Source: Methylocystis sp. B8
GTDB lineage: Bacteria > Pseudomonadota > Alphaproteobacteria > Rhizobiales > Beijerinckiaceae
Direction: 5' to 3'
DNA length: 64,000 bases
Assembly: GCF_005771425.1 (NCBI RefSeq)
Contig: NZ_VBTZ01000005.1
Span: 124,001-188,000 of the forward strand
Shown here: in pieces, positions 1-8,675 of the stretch
Layout of the letters: each line of letters starts with the position of its first letter
Position numbering within the stretch: position 1 is the first letter of the stretch
The notes under the pieces: generated by a model
Seen by the model: only the letters and a program-made list of their open reading frames with translations
Database searches by the model: none
What the model was told of the DNA's origin: nothing
Program-made: the position numbers and the translations under genes

Positions 1-12
1 CGACGATAGTCT

Positions 13-1380
13 TCAAACGCGTTCCCCCAAGGCGGCGACGAGACGCGCAAGCGCGACGCGCGTTTCGCCGTCGGCCAGACCGTCGACCTTCGCGCGGCGG
101 AAGTGGCGCTGAAACGCCTCGACAGCCTGTACGGTCTGAGCGTCATAGACGCCGGTCTCATCGACGCCATAGCCGTAAGCCGCAAGATCGCGCTGCAGCG
201 AAGCGACCTTGGCGCCCTCGTCGCCAAGCGCGATCGTCGTCGCGCCTTCATAGGCGCTCTGGTCGACAACACGCCCGACGCCTCGACGGGCAAGCTCGTC
301 CCAAGGGAAGAATTCGCCGGGATCGCGCTTGCGGCCAGGGGCGATATCGGAATGCGCCAGCACGCGCTCCGGCGTTATCGCGTGGCGTCGGCAAATGTCC
401 TTGGCGAGCGCCGCGGTCGCCTCGATTTGCGCCGCAGTATAGGGACGCGGATCGAGGTAACCGGGATGAACGATTTCGATTCCGATCGAAGCGGAATTCA
501 TGTCCGTCTCGCCGGCCCAGAAGCTTATTCCTGCGTGCCAGGCGCGCTGCGACTCCGGCACGAGCTGCAGCACGCGCCCATCTTCCTCGACAAAATAATG
601 CGCCGAGACCTTTGAGCGCGGATTGCAGAGCAAAGCGAGCGCCGACTCCGAAGTCGGCATCCCCGTGTAGTGGAGCACCAGAGACGAGATCGGCCGCAAT
701 CGCGCGCCACGATTGGGCGAGGGACATACTTTCGCCTCGGCGTAGTCGGGCTCGAAAAAACCCTCGCCGTCGCGCCAGGGCTGCGTCGCTGACAACCATT
801 CCCGCGTGCGCGCCTCCGGATCGGCGCTGCGCAAAACGTCGGTGACAACGCAGGCGCTGTCAGCGCCCGCCGCGAGCGCGGCGATGGCGCGATCGGGGGT
901 CAGCCCGCCGATGGCGACAAGAGGCGTTTCGCCGATTTGCCCCTTCCAGGCGCCGATGCGGGCGAGCCCTTGCGGCGCAAAAGCCATTTGCTTCAGGAGC
1001 GTCGGATAGATCGGCCCGAGCGCGACATAGTCGGCGCCGACGGACAGCGCACGGTCGAGTTCGGCTTGGTCATGAGTCGATACGCCGATTCTGACGCCGG
1101 CGCGGCGCAACGCCGTGATATCAGCGCCATCAAGATCGCTCTGGCCGAGATGGACGAAGTCGCAGCCTTCCTCGATCGCCAGCCGCCAATAGTCGTTGAC
1201 GACGAGCTGAGCGCCATGTCGCGCGCACAATTCCCGCGCCGTCGCGATCTGCGCGCGGACCTCCGGCTCAGAACGATCCTTTACCCGCAACTGCACGAGC
1301 TTAACGCCTTGCGGCAGCACGCGAGAAAGCCAATTGGCGTCATCAACGATGAGGTAGAAGGGATCCAGAAACACGCTCAC
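13..1380 (-). CDS. ThiE-type thiamine-phosphate synthase fused to N-acetylmuramoyl-L-alanine amidase with peptidoglycan-binding domain
   Basis: One uninterrupted 455-residue frame with three domains. Residues 1-200 are ThiE-like (thiazole plus pyrimidine coupling): QLRVKD at 30-35, NDY at 62-64, HLGQSD at 77-82, STH at 101-103, GPIYPT at 122-127. Residues about 215-370 are an Amidase_2 zinc hydrolase that cleaves the muramoyl-Ala bond: HYTG with H237, AHSD with H343, and RKRDPG with D353 fit the three zinc ligands. Residues about 385-450 resemble PG_binding_1. No signal peptide is visible, so a cytosolic place is inferred. The start is GTG without a clear Shine-Dalgarno. It is the last gene of the thiamine operon. 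No in-frame ATG separates the domains; a TTG near residue 196 is the only weak internal start. The domain calls are firm; function as a single fused protein is inference. Confidence 0.85.
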   Translation of the reverse strand: MSVFLDPFYLIVDDANWLSRVLPQGVKLVQLRVKDRSEPEVRAQIATARELCARHGAQLVVNDYWRLAIEEGCDFVHLGQSDLDGADITALRRAGVRIGVSTHDQAELDRALSVGADYVALGPIYPTLLKQMAFAPQGLARIGAWKGQIGETPLVAIGGLTPDRAIAALAAGADSACVVTDVLRSADPEARTREWLSATQPWRDGEGFFEPDYAEAKVCPSPNRGARLRPISSLVLHYTGMPTSESALALLCNPRSKVSAHYFVEEDGRVLQLVPESQRAWHAGISFWAGETDMNSASIGIEIVHPGYLDPRPYTAAQIEATAALAKDICRRHAITPERVLAHSDIAPGRKRDPGEFFPWDELARRGVGRVVDQSAYEGATTIALGDEGAKVASLQRDLAAYGYGVDETGVYDAQTVQAVEAFQRHFRRAKVDGLADGETRVALARLVAALGERV

Positions 1381-1413
1381 ATGTCAGTCAGGTTTGCGTC
1401 GACCATTCAAAAG

Positions 1414-2343
1414 CTAGCTTTTCCGCGCACTGTGTGCGGCCCACAATCGATCGCCTAACTTCTTTATTTTAGGCGAACCTAAGAGACCGCCCACTGTGGA
1501 AAGTAGTTCGGAAACTTTCTTCAAAAGAAAAGGCGGAAAATATCGGTGTACAAACACCGGCGCCCCGCGCTCCAAAGCGCCGAAGTTCAGATCGGAAATT
1601 AAGCGCCTTCTTGAAGGAGGCGCGCTATCGACAAAAGCCTTCGGCCATTCCCTCACATGGCCGATATGGCGCGCCCAGGAAGCACGATAACTGCAAAATA
1701 CCATGTGCTGAGTGTAACCCGAGACATTGACGCCGCCTGCATGCACGGTGTTGTGCAAGAATATGACGGCGTCGCCGGCCTTGGTTAGGAGCGTTACCGC
1801 CTCCTCTTTGAGCATTTCCATGTCTGAGGCGGGTTGCAGGTCATAGCGGGTGTGGCTGCCGGGCACTATGGAAAGCGGCGCATGTTCCAGCGTCATGTCG
1901 CTTAGATAGCAGATGACATTGACCCAAAGTGCGGAAGAATTCCGATAGTCTCCCTCCGGTTCTAGAATTCCATAATCAACGTGCAGCGCCGTGCGCTGGG
2001 GCGGGACGCCCTTCGCCTTGGATTTCTTCGGGACGTAAGCGCCTTTGAAGCAAACGAATTCTGGGCCAAATATACTTTTGAGAGCTGACGTGAGCTTGGG
2101 ATTATCTATCATCGGGGCAAAAGTAGAAGCCCTGCAGAAGGCTTCGCTCATATCAATATTTTTATCTTCCAGGCCGAGGCTTTCAATCTCTTTATGCATA
2201 GCAGCGACTTCTGCAGCCGAGAAAATCTCAGGAACGACAAGAAAGCCATTCTTGGAAAAGAACAATCGCTGCTGAGCTTCGTCCATATCATCCCAAGCGT
2301 GCTGAAATACTTTTTTTGGTATTTCCATTACTAGAGGTTCCAT
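1414..2343 (-). CDS. PhyH (phytanoyl-CoA dioxygenase) family Fe(II)/2-oxoglutarate oxygenase
   Basis: About 309 residues, soluble. The facial-triad pattern of the PhyH family is visible: HVD at residues 121-123 and the distal histidine in HAGG at 201-204. Family members hydroxylate lipids or small metabolites using 2-oxoglutarate; the substrate here is unknown. I start at ATG 2343 because GAGGA lies 7 bases upstream; in-frame upstream starts at 2385 (ATG) and 2439 (TTG) have weaker signals. It sits between thiG and the thiE-amidase gene on the same strand, where no thiamine enzyme of this class is expected. Its codons are visibly richer in A and T than its neighbours, which suggests acquisition by transfer. 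Confidence 0.75.
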   Translation of the reverse strand: MEPLVMEIPKKVFQHAWDDMDEAQQRLFFSKNGFLVVPEIFSAAEVAAMHKEIESLGLEDKNIDMSEAFCRASTFAPMIDNPKLTSALKSIFGPEFVCFKGAYVPKKSKAKGVPPQRTALHVDYGILEPEGDYRNSSALWVNVICYLSDMTLEHAPLSIVPGSHTRYDLQPASDMEMLKEEAVTLLTKAGDAVIFLHNTVHAGGVNVSGYTQHMVFCSYRASWARHIGHVREWPKAFVDSAPPSRRRLISDLNFGALERGAPVFVHRYFPPFLLKKVSELLSTVGGLLGSPKIKKLGDRLWAAHSARKS

Positions 2344-2547
2344 GCCAAGTTCCTCACTCACCTGTTTCGGTTGACGATCCGTCATGGCACAAAAAATCCC
2401 GAGATCTAAGTTTGTTTCACCCTTTTTGGTTTGCCCCAACGCGATGATGTTCGCAACGCCTCTTTAGTTGCGAAACCTTGGCGATTCTAAACGAAAGCGA
2501 AGCGCCCTGCTTATTTGGGCGCAAGAGGAACCTCCAAAGCCCCTTTT

Positions 2548-3336
2548 CTACGCCAGTCTGTCAAAGGGGCGGCCGATAACCGGCGTCGAAGGCTCCGCCA
2601 TGTCGCGCGGCGTCATCGGCTTGGCGAGGAAACCTGCGCGGCCTGCTTCGATTGCGAGGGCAAAGGCGCGCGCCATCAGGATAGGGTCGCCAGCGCGCGA
2701 AACGGCGGTGTTTAGCAGCACCGCGTCATAGCCCATCTCCATGACGAGCGCGGCATGGGAGGGCGCGCCAAGCCCAGCGTCGACGATCAGCGGCGTATCG
2801 GGAAAATGCGCGCGCAGCGCCCTCAGCGCGAAAACGTCATTGACGCCGCGCCCGGAGCCGATCGGCGCGGCCCAAGGCATCAGCACGCGACAACCTGCGT
2901 CGAGCAGTCTTTCCGCAACCACGAGATCGTCAGTCGTATAAGGAAAGACCTTGAAGCCGTCGTCGGCGAGAACGCGCGCCGCCTCGACGAGCCCGAAGAC
3001 GTCAGGCTGAAGCGTGTCCTCCTCACCGATGACTTCAAGCTTGATCCAGTCAGTCGCAAACACTTCGCGCGCCATTTGGGCCGTCGCGATCGCCTCCTTG
3101 GTCGTGCGGCAGCCGGCGGTATTCGGCAGCACGCGCACGCCAATGTCCCGAATAAGGCTCCAGAAGGCTTCGCCCGCCCGCGCCCCGCCCGCTTCGCGCC
3201 GCAGCGAGACCGTGACGATTTCGCAGCCCGAAGCGCGAATGGCCTCAGCGAGGATCGCGGGCGAGGGATAGCGCGCCGTGCCGAGCAGCAGCCGCGAGGA
3301 AAGCGCGACGTCGTAAAGCCTCACCGAGTCATCCAT
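2548..3336 (-). CDS. thiG: Thiazole synthase
   Basis: ThiG builds the thiazole phosphate ring of thiamine from deoxyxylulose 5-phosphate, dehydroglycine and the thiocarboxylate on ThiS. The 262-residue product has the family length and typical blocks: LPNTAGC, the IKLEVI segment with the Schiff-base lysine, PYTTDD, and PIGSGRG followed by VDAGLG. It lies 9 bases after thiS in the TPP-riboswitch operon, so ThiG and its sulfur carrier should be made together. The DXP substrate comes from Dxs, also encoded in this window (26297-28225). The ThiO product supplies the glycine imine. Confidence 0.96.
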   Translation of the reverse strand: MDDSVRLYDVALSSRLLLGTARYPSPAILAEAIRASGCEIVTVSLRREAGGARAGEAFWSLIRDIGVRVLPNTAGCRTTKEAIATAQMAREVFATDWIKLEVIGEEDTLQPDVFGLVEAARVLADDGFKVFPYTTDDLVVAERLLDAGCRVLMPWAAPIGSGRGVNDVFALRALRAHFPDTPLIVDAGLGAPSHAALVMEMGYDAVLLNTAVSRAGDPILMARAFALAIEAGRAGFLAKPMTPRDMAEPSTPVIGRPFDRLA

Positions 3337-3345
3337 CAGGCCTGC

Positions 3346-3543
3346 TCACCCGCCCTGTCTTGGAGTCACGATCTCGACGGCGTCGCCTTCGCGAAGCGGC
3401 GTTTCGGCGCGGTCCCTGGCGCGCACAAACTCCTGATTCAAGGCGGTGCCGACGGTCTTGTCGTCATACCCCAGTTCCTGCAGCAGCAACTGCAGCGTGG
3501 TCGCGCGGACGTCCTGCGATCGCCCGTTGATCTGAATGAGCAT
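3346..3543 (-). CDS. thiS: Sulfur carrier protein ThiS
   Basis: A 65-residue ubiquitin-like protein that ends in the obligatory GG (PRQGG). The C-terminal glycine is adenylated and thiocarboxylated to deliver sulfur to ThiG. The start MLIQINGR is typical of the family. Its first 80 bases overlap the 3' end of thiO in another frame, so the two are probably translationally coupled. No thiF is seen nearby; a ThiF or MoeB-type enzyme must be encoded elsewhere. Confidence 0.93.
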   Translation of the reverse strand: MLIQINGRSQDVRATTLQLLLQELGYDDKTVGTALNQEFVRARDRAETPLREGDAVEIVTPRQGG

Positions 3544-4522
3544 CCATCACCTCTGGGAAATACTCGTCGTTGACGACGACCTCAGCAGCGCGGCGCGCCA
3601 ACGCCGGCGCAAGCAGGAACCCGTGGCGGTAGAGCCCATTGATATAGAGAGTGCGATCCCGTTTCAAAAGACGGGGCAGATTGTCGGGGAAGGCCGGCCG
3701 AAGGTCGGACCCCATTTCGACGATCTCGGCTTCCGCAAAAGCCGGGTGAATGGCGAAGGCCGAATTGACGAGTTCGATGACCGAGCGCGCGGTGACGCGG
3801 GCGCGCTCCTCATTCTCGATCATCGTCGCGCCGACCATGAACAGACCCTCGCCACGCGGAACGAGGTAGACCGGTCGGCGCGGATGCAGCATGCGCACGG
3901 GACGCGAGAGGGATATCTCCTCGCTGTGCAAAATCAGCATCTCCCCCTTCACGCCGCGTAGTCCAGAGAGGGCGTCGCGCGCCGCATAACCGCGGCAGTC
4001 AATGGTCCAATCGGGGGTAGTCGCCAATTCGGCGGCGTCACATCCAAAATGCAGCGTCACATTTGGCGTTTGAGCGAGCTGTTCGGTTAAGGCGACGAGC
4101 GCGGCGCGGGGGTCGAGATGCGCTTCTTGCCCAAAAAACAGCGCCGTTGCGAAGCGCCCTGTGAGATCAGGTTCGAGCGCCGCAATCCCTTGTTCGTCGA
4201 GCCTTTCGAAATGGCTGGCGCGCCGGGAAAAATCGACGAGTTCGGCGCGCTCGCGCTGTGGCGCGACGACAAGGCTGCCGGCGACCGTGGCGACGCCGAG
4301 TTCGCGCGACCAGAAGCCGAGCGCTTCTTCGCCGAGCGTCGCCACCAGAGGCTCGGCGCTTTCCAGCTCGCACCAGGGCGCGATCATGCCGCCGGCGAAA
4401 CGCGAGCAGCCGAGGCCCGGCGACGCCTCGCGCTCGACAATTTCGACGTCGACGCCCTTCCGAGCGAGCGCGTAAGCCGCGCAGAGTCCGGCGACGCCGG
4501 CGCCGATCACACGCGCGAGCAC
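3464..4522 (-). CDS. thiO: Glycine oxidase
   Basis: A FAD-dependent oxidase of the DAO family, 352 residues, which oxidises glycine to the imine used by ThiG. The N-terminal dinucleotide-binding motif GAGVAGLCAAYALA and the following acidic residue in VEIVERE are clear. The C-terminal part contains NGLYRHGFLLAPALA, typical of ThiO. The start is GTG at 4522, with AAAGG about 10 bases upstream and the TPP riboswitch 30 bases upstream. The last 26 codons overlap thiS in another frame; the family domain ends near YFPEVMDA, so this tail may be dispensable. Confidence 0.92.
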   Translation of the reverse strand: MLARVIGAGVAGLCAAYALARKGVDVEIVEREASPGLGCSRFAGGMIAPWCELESAEPLVATLGEEALGFWSRELGVATVAGSLVVAPQRERAELVDFSRRASHFERLDEQGIAALEPDLTGRFATALFFGQEAHLDPRAALVALTEQLAQTPNVTLHFGCDAAELATTPDWTIDCRGYAARDALSGLRGVKGEMLILHSEEISLSRPVRMLHPRRPVYLVPRGEGLFMVGATMIENEERARVTARSVIELVNSAFAIHPAFAEAEIVEMGSDLRPAFPDNLPRLLKRDRTLYINGLYRHGFLLAPALARRAAEVVVNDEYFPEVMDAHSDQRAIAGRPRDHAAVAAAGTGV

Positions 4523-4552
4523 CCTAGGCGCCTTTCTTGAATTTTCGCTGAC

Positions 4553-4641
4553 ACCATCCCTCCGCCAGTCTCAACTGGATCAGGTTCGAAGGGTCGCCGC
4601 TCCCGCGCCTCGCAGCGCCTCATGCGGCCTCTCAGCCCCTT
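4553..4641 (-). promoter_or_regulatory. TPP riboswitch (THI element)
   Basis: Read on the minus strand, the segment has the conserved TPP aptamer blocks in order: GGGGCTGAGAGG, a variable stem, GACCCTTCGAACCTGATC, CAGTT, and finally GCGGAGGGATGG. Only about 30 bases separate the aptamer from the thiO GTG, with no terminator hairpin and U-tract in between. This suggests control of translation initiation by hiding the Shine-Dalgarno. High thiamine diphosphate should shut off thiO-thiS-thiG and perhaps the genes behind them. Confidence 0.95.
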
Positions 4642-4838
4642 GCGGCGAACTTGGCAGCGCGCCGCCGGGCGGGGCTCCCCCGGCGCATCTAGGCTCGCGC
4701 GAAAGCGCCGTAGCAGTCAAGCGTTGCGCCCAGCTCTTTCATTCGACCGCAGCGCGCCGGCACTTGCCAGAAATCAACCGATGGCCCAGTTTGAGCAAGA
4801 AAAGCGCATCGAAAAAGCGCTGCATAGGGAGAGAAATC

Positions 4839-5423
4839 ATGAGCTTCCGTCACAAAATGGCCAGCGTCCGCGCGGCGTTGGCCCTTCTTGGCTTGCTCGC
4901 TTGCGCAACCCTGGCCCCGCCGGCCGAGGCCGCGCAGCTTAGCAAATATTTCCCTCTTCCGAACTCGTTGAGCATCAGCGGCGTTCCGCGCGATGCGCTC
5001 CTAAAAATTCAGTCGAACTGGCTGCAGAACGGCCTCGACAATCTCAAGAAGGCGCGCGCCGAGGCCGAAGCGGCCCTCGAAAAAGCGAAATCCGGCGCGG
5101 CCGATCAGGTCGCCGCTGCGGAAGAGAACGTCAAAAAACTCGATGGAATGATTGCAGAGGCTCAGGAAGAACTGGCGCTCTCAGACAACAATGACTCGTC
5201 GCATGAGATCCAAAGAGAACGCAAACGCAAGTTGATGCTTAATCTCAATCAATGGATCAATGAACTCAATCGTCTCGCCACGGAGCAGATGAAGATCGCC
5301 ATTCTGAAGGACGGCGCCGAAGCCATGGTGGCGCAAAACCGCAATTACCAGCTGTCGGAACAGGCGGACAATCTGGAAAAGGCGAAGCGCGACCCCAGCA
5401 TCGAAAACTGGGGCGAGAAATAA
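4839..5423 (+). CDS. Exported coiled-coil protein of unknown function
   Basis: I start at the ATG of MSFRHKM because GGGAGAG lies just upstream; an earlier in-frame ATG at 4764 would put about 25 residues before the signal peptide. The 194-residue product has a Sec signal (hydrophobic stretch ALALLGLLACATLA, cleavage likely after PPAEA). A long, Glu/Lys/Ala-rich helical region from about residue 65 to 180 looks like a coiled coil. No catalytic motif is seen. It is divergent from the thiamine operon and convergent with zapA, 15 bases away. I do not recognise the family. Confidence 0.75.
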   Translation: MSFRHKMASVRAALALLGLLACATLAPPAEAAQLSKYFPLPNSLSISGVPRDALLKIQSNWLQNGLDNLKKARAEAEAALEKAKSGAADQVAAAEENVKKLDGMIAEAQEELALSDNNDSSHEIQRERKRKLMLNLNQWINELNRLATEQMKIAILKDGAEAMVAQNRNYQLSEQADNLEKAKRDPSIENWGEK

Positions 5424-5438
5424 CCCAGAACCGACAGA

Positions 5439-5822
5439 TTAGAGGATGTCGTCTGGCGCCGCGGCGGGCGCCGACAATTCGCCATTGAGCTTCGCAAGCC
5501 GTCGCGTTGCGTTTTCCAGCGCTTCGGCCGCCCGCGCAGATAGTACGTCGTTCGCGTTGCGCATAGCTTCGAGTTCAGCGCGCAGCGTGGCGAAGTCGGT
5601 CTCCATCCCCAGCGCTTTGGCGCGTGCGTCCGTCGCCTCATCCGCAATCGCCAGCGCGGCCATCACGATGATGCGCTGCTCGCCAATCTCGCCAAAGCTC
5701 TGGCGCATCGACTCGATCTTGCTCTCGACATAATGACCGAGCTCTTCAATGCGCTGCTCCTCGCCGTCCTCGCAAGACATGCGATAGGTGCGCCCGGCGA
5801 TCGAAAGGACGACTGCGCCCAT
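5439..5822 (-). CDS. zapA: Cell division protein ZapA
   Basis: 127 residues with the ZapA layout: an N-terminal globular part starting VVLSIAGRTYRMSCEDGEE, a RIEELGHYVESKI segment, then a helical region (IVMAALAIADE) and a C-terminal coiled coil. ZapA bundles FtsZ protofilaments at the division ring. It follows the DUF4164 gene by one base, an arrangement common in Rhizobiales. The glycolytic genes on the other strand follow divergently. Confidence 0.9.
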   Translation of the reverse strand: MGAVVLSIAGRTYRMSCEDGEEQRIEELGHYVESKIESMRQSFGEIGEQRIIVMAALAIADEATDARAKALGMETDFATLRAELEAMRNANDVLSARAAEALENATRRLAKLNGELSAPAAAPDDIL

Positions 5823-5823
5823 A

Positions 5824-6147
5824 TCAGTTCTCGCGCGCCGGAGTTATAACCGTCGCGGCAAGAGCGGCGACGACGCCTTCGCTCGCGTTTTCGAGCCGTC
5901 GCAGCACTTCATCGCGGCCCTTCTCCAGAGTGTTCTGTCGCGCAAGCGCGGCGTCGAGATCGAGCGCAAGGCGCGAACGGTCGTCTTGCATGATGGCGAG
6001 CTCTTCTTCGAGTTCGGCGCTGGAAAGTTCGTCTTCGAGTTTATCGGCGACAGTGCGCTCCAAATGCGAGAGCGCAGCTTGGAGTCCGGCGATCGCGGCC
6101 TCGAGCCTCTTGGAGTTTTCCTCGCTGCGCTTATCTGAGTGGTTCAT
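5824..6147 (-). CDS. DUF4164-type coiled-coil protein
   Basis: A 107-residue protein counted from MNHSDKR, almost entirely predicted helix with heptad-like Leu/Ala spacing (AAIAGLQAALSHLERTV and later repeats), ending in TPAREN. It matches in size and position the DUF4164 proteins that lie immediately upstream of zapA in Rhizobiales. Function is unknown; the coupling to zapA (1-base gap) suggests a division-related partner. An upstream in-frame start at 6168 would add seven residues. Confidence 0.75.
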   Translation of the reverse strand: MNHSDKRSEENSKRLEAAIAGLQAALSHLERTVADKLEDELSSAELEEELAIMQDDRSRLALDLDAALARQNTLEKGRDEVLRRLENASEGVVAALAATVITPAREN

Positions 6148-6272
6148 CGCCGGTCGCTGGAGTTGCAAGGCTTTCGGGCGCGGCGGGCGGGCCGGGGCGA
6201 TTCGCTTGCCAGCCTGTACCTAGCATGAATCGGCGAAATCGAAACCGCGCCGAATGGCGTAAGCTTGGCGCG

Positions 6273-6300
6273 TTGACAGGGGGGCGCGAGGTGCTATCAC
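6273..6300 (+). promoter_or_regulatory. Putative sigma-70 promoter of gap
   Basis: TTGACA at 6273-6278, a 16-base spacer and TATCAC at 6295-6300 resemble a housekeeping promoter. It sits about 75 bases before the gap start, in the divergent interval between the zapA operon and gap. The -35 box is perfect and the -10 moderate. Confidence 0.55.
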
Positions 6301-6376
6301 ACGCCAGCCTTCAAAGGCGGCGGGCTCGGACGGCGAGAGCCGCGCAGAGTGCTTGCGGCGCAAGGAGATTTTCCAA

Positions 6377-7384
6377 ATGACGGTGAGAGTGGCGATCAAC
6401 GGCTTCGGGCGCATTGGCCGCAATATCCTGCGCTACATCATCGAGACCGGGCGCACGGACCTCGAAGTCGTCGCCATCAACGATCTCGGCCCCGTTGAGA
6501 CCAATGCGCATCTTCTGCGCTACGATTCCGTGCACGGCCGCTTTCCGCATGAGGTGAAAGTCGCCGGCGACACGATCGACGTCGGCCGCGGTCCAATCAA
6601 AGTCACCGCCATCAAGAACCCGGCGGAACTTCCTTACAAGGATCTCAAGATCGACATCGCGCTGGAATGCACCGGCCTCTTCACCGCGCGCGACAAGGCG
6701 AAGCTGCTCCTCGACGCCGGCGCGAAGCGCGTGCTTGTTTCCGCGCCCGCCGACGGCGCTGACATTACGGTCGTCTATGGCGTCAATCACGACAAGATCA
6801 CCAAGGACCATCTCGTCATTTCCAACGCGTCCTGCACGACGAACTGCCTCGCGCCGGTCGCCAAGGTGCTGCATGAGGCGATTGGCATCGAGAAGGGGAT
6901 CATGACGACGATCCACGCCTATACGGGCGATCAGCCGACGCTCGACACGATGCACAAAGATCTCTATCGCGCCCGCGCGGCGGCGCTGTCGATGATCCCG
7001 ACGTCGACCGGCGCGGCGAAGGCCGTCGGACTCGTGCTGCCCGAACTCAACGGCAAGCTCGACGGCTTCGCCATGCGCGTGCCGACTCCCAATGTGTCGG
7101 CGGTTGATTTGAAGTTTCTGGCCAAGCGCGCGACGACCAAGGACGAGGTGCACGCCGCGATCAAAGCCGCCGCTGACGGTCCTCTCAAGGGCGTGCTCGG
7201 CTATACGAGCGAGAAGCTCGTGTCGATCGACTTCAACCACAATCCGCTTTCATCCTGTTTCCATCTCGACCAAACCAAGGTCATGGACGGCAATCTCGTG
7301 TCGATCCTGTCCTGGTACGACAATGAATGGGGCTTCTCCGGCCGAATGACCGATGTCGCGAGCGTGATCGGCAAGCTTCTCTAA
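6377..7384 (+). CDS. gap: Glyceraldehyde-3-phosphate dehydrogenase, type I
   Basis: The 335-residue product starts [16 protein letters not shown] (NAD-binding Rossmann fold), preceded by AAGGAG. The active-site segment [12 protein letters not shown] holds the catalytic cysteine, and [12 protein letters not shown] near the C-terminus is diagnostic. It interconverts glyceraldehyde 3-phosphate and 1,3-bisphosphoglycerate. pgk, the next enzyme of the pathway, follows after a 72-base gap containing an intrinsic terminator. Confidence 0.97.
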   Translation: MTVRVAINGFGRIGRNILRYIIETGRTDLEVVAINDLGPVETNAHLLRYDSVHGRFPHEVKVAGDTIDVGRGPIKVTAIKNPAELPYKDLKIDIALECTGLFTARDKAKLLLDAGAKRVLVSAPADGADITVVYGVNHDKITKDHLVISNASCTTNCLAPVAKVLHEAIGIEKGIMTTIHAYTGDQPTLDTMHKDLYRARAAALSMIPTSTGAAKAVGLVLPELNGKLDGFAMRVPTPNVSAVDLKFLAKRATTKDEVHAAIKAAADGPLKGVLGYTSEKLVSIDFNHNPLSSCFHLDQTKVMDGNLVSILSWYDNEWGFSGRMTDVASVIGKLL

Positions 7385-7402
7385 GCTTCGCTCCGTGATA
7401 CC

Positions 7403-7432
7403 GACGCGGACCTTCTGGTCCGCGTCTCTTTT
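7403..7432 (+). terminator. Intrinsic terminator between gap and pgk
   Basis: A perfect 10-bp stem (GACGCGGACC and GGTCCGCGTC) closes a TTCT loop and is followed by TCTTTT. It lies 18 bases after the gap stop and 24 bases before the pgk start. It should end or thin the gap transcript, so pgk may depend on read-through or on its own promoter. Confidence 0.8.
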
Positions 7433-7456
7433 CCAAGCCGTGATTGGACGCTTCAA

Positions 7457-8650
7457 ATGACCGCCTTCCGCACTCTCGACGACGTCGACGTCAAAGGAAA
7501 GCGCGTGCTGCTGCGCGTCGATCTCAACGTGCCGATGGAGGAAGGCCGCGTCACCGACGCGACGCGCATCGAGCGCGCGCTGCCGACGATCAACGAAATC
7601 GCGGAAAAGGGCGGCAAAGTGATCCTGCTTTCGCATTTTGGCCGACCGAAAGGTCAGCGCGTCGATGAGGATTCGCTGCGCCACGTCGTCCCGACGCTCG
7701 AACATGTTCTCAAGCGCAAGATCGCCTTCGCTAACGATTGCGTGGGAGAGGACGCCGCTCGCGTGGTCGACGCGCTCAAGAACGGCGATGTCGCCTTGCT
7801 CGAGAACACCCGCTTCCACAAGGGCGAAGAAAAGAACGCCGACGACTTCGTCGAGGCGCTCGCAAAAAACGGCGACATCTTCGTCAGCGACGCTTTCTCG
7901 GCGGCGCATCGCGCGCATGCGTCGGTCGAAGGAATAGCGCATAGACTGCCCGCGTTCGCGGGCCGCGCGATGCAGGCGGAGCTCGAAGCGCTTGAATCGG
8001 CGCTCGCCCATCCGCAGCGCCCGGTCATGGCGATCGTCGGAGGCGCGAAAGTTTCAACGAAGCTCGAACTCCTGGGCAATCTCGTCGAGAAGGTCGATTA
8101 TCTCGTCATCGGCGGCGGCATGGCGAACACCTTCCTTGCGGCGCAAGGCAAGGCCGTCGGCAAGTCGCTTTGCGAACATGATCTCGCGCAGGCGGCGCGC
8201 GATATTCTCGCCAAGGCTGAAAAAGCGGGCTGCGCCATCGTTCTGCCCATCGATGTGACAGTTGCGCAGAAATTTGAGGCGCATACGCCGTCACATATCG
8301 TCTCCGTCGATCATGTCGGCGAAAACGACATGATCCTCGACGTCGGACCGAAATCCATCGCCCATGTCGAGTCGCTTCTCGCCAAGTGCAAGACGCTGGT
8401 GTGGAACGGGCCGTTCGGCGCGTTTGAGTTGCCGCCCTTCGACGAAGGCACGAACGCCGTCGCGCAGACGGCGGCTCGACTCACAGTCGAGGGCAAGCTT
8501 CTCTCGATCGCCGGCGGCGGCGACACTGTCGCGGCGCTCAATCAGGCGCATGCAGCTCAGGAATTTTCCTATGTGTCGACGGCGGGCGGCGCCTTCCTCG
8601 AATGGCTCGAAGGCAAAACGCTGCCAGGCGTCGCCGCGCTGATGCGATAG
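7457..8650 (+). CDS. pgk: Phosphoglycerate kinase
   Basis: 397 residues, the usual length. Visible motifs are [19 protein letters not shown] at the N-terminus, [22 protein letters not shown], the nucleotide-binding [10 protein letters not shown], and the C-terminal glycine-rich [12 protein letters not shown]. It makes ATP from 1,3-bisphosphoglycerate. It pairs with the upstream gap gene for glycolysis, gluconeogenesis or the Calvin cycle. Confidence 0.97.
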   Translation: MTAFRTLDDVDVKGKRVLLRVDLNVPMEEGRVTDATRIERALPTINEIAEKGGKVILLSHFGRPKGQRVDEDSLRHVVPTLEHVLKRKIAFANDCVGEDAARVVDALKNGDVALLENTRFHKGEEKNADDFVEALAKNGDIFVSDAFSAAHRAHASVEGIAHRLPAFAGRAMQAELEALESALAHPQRPVMAIVGGAKVSTKLELLGNLVEKVDYLVIGGGMANTFLAAQGKAVGKSLCEHDLAQAARDILAKAEKAGCAIVLPIDVTVAQKFEAHTPSHIVSVDHVGENDMILDVGPKSIAHVESLLAKCKTLVWNGPFGAFELPPFDEGTNAVAQTAARLTVEGKLLSIAGGGDTVAALNQAHAAQEFSYVSTAGGAFLEWLEGKTLPGVAALMR

Positions 8651-8675
8651 TCGGTCTGCGCGCGCTCAGAGCCCG

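Noticed and set aside
248-799. An amidase gene in an alternative frame starting at ATG 799
   Set aside because: The zinc-ligand motifs occur only in the frame continuous with ThiE; the alternative frame has no domain.
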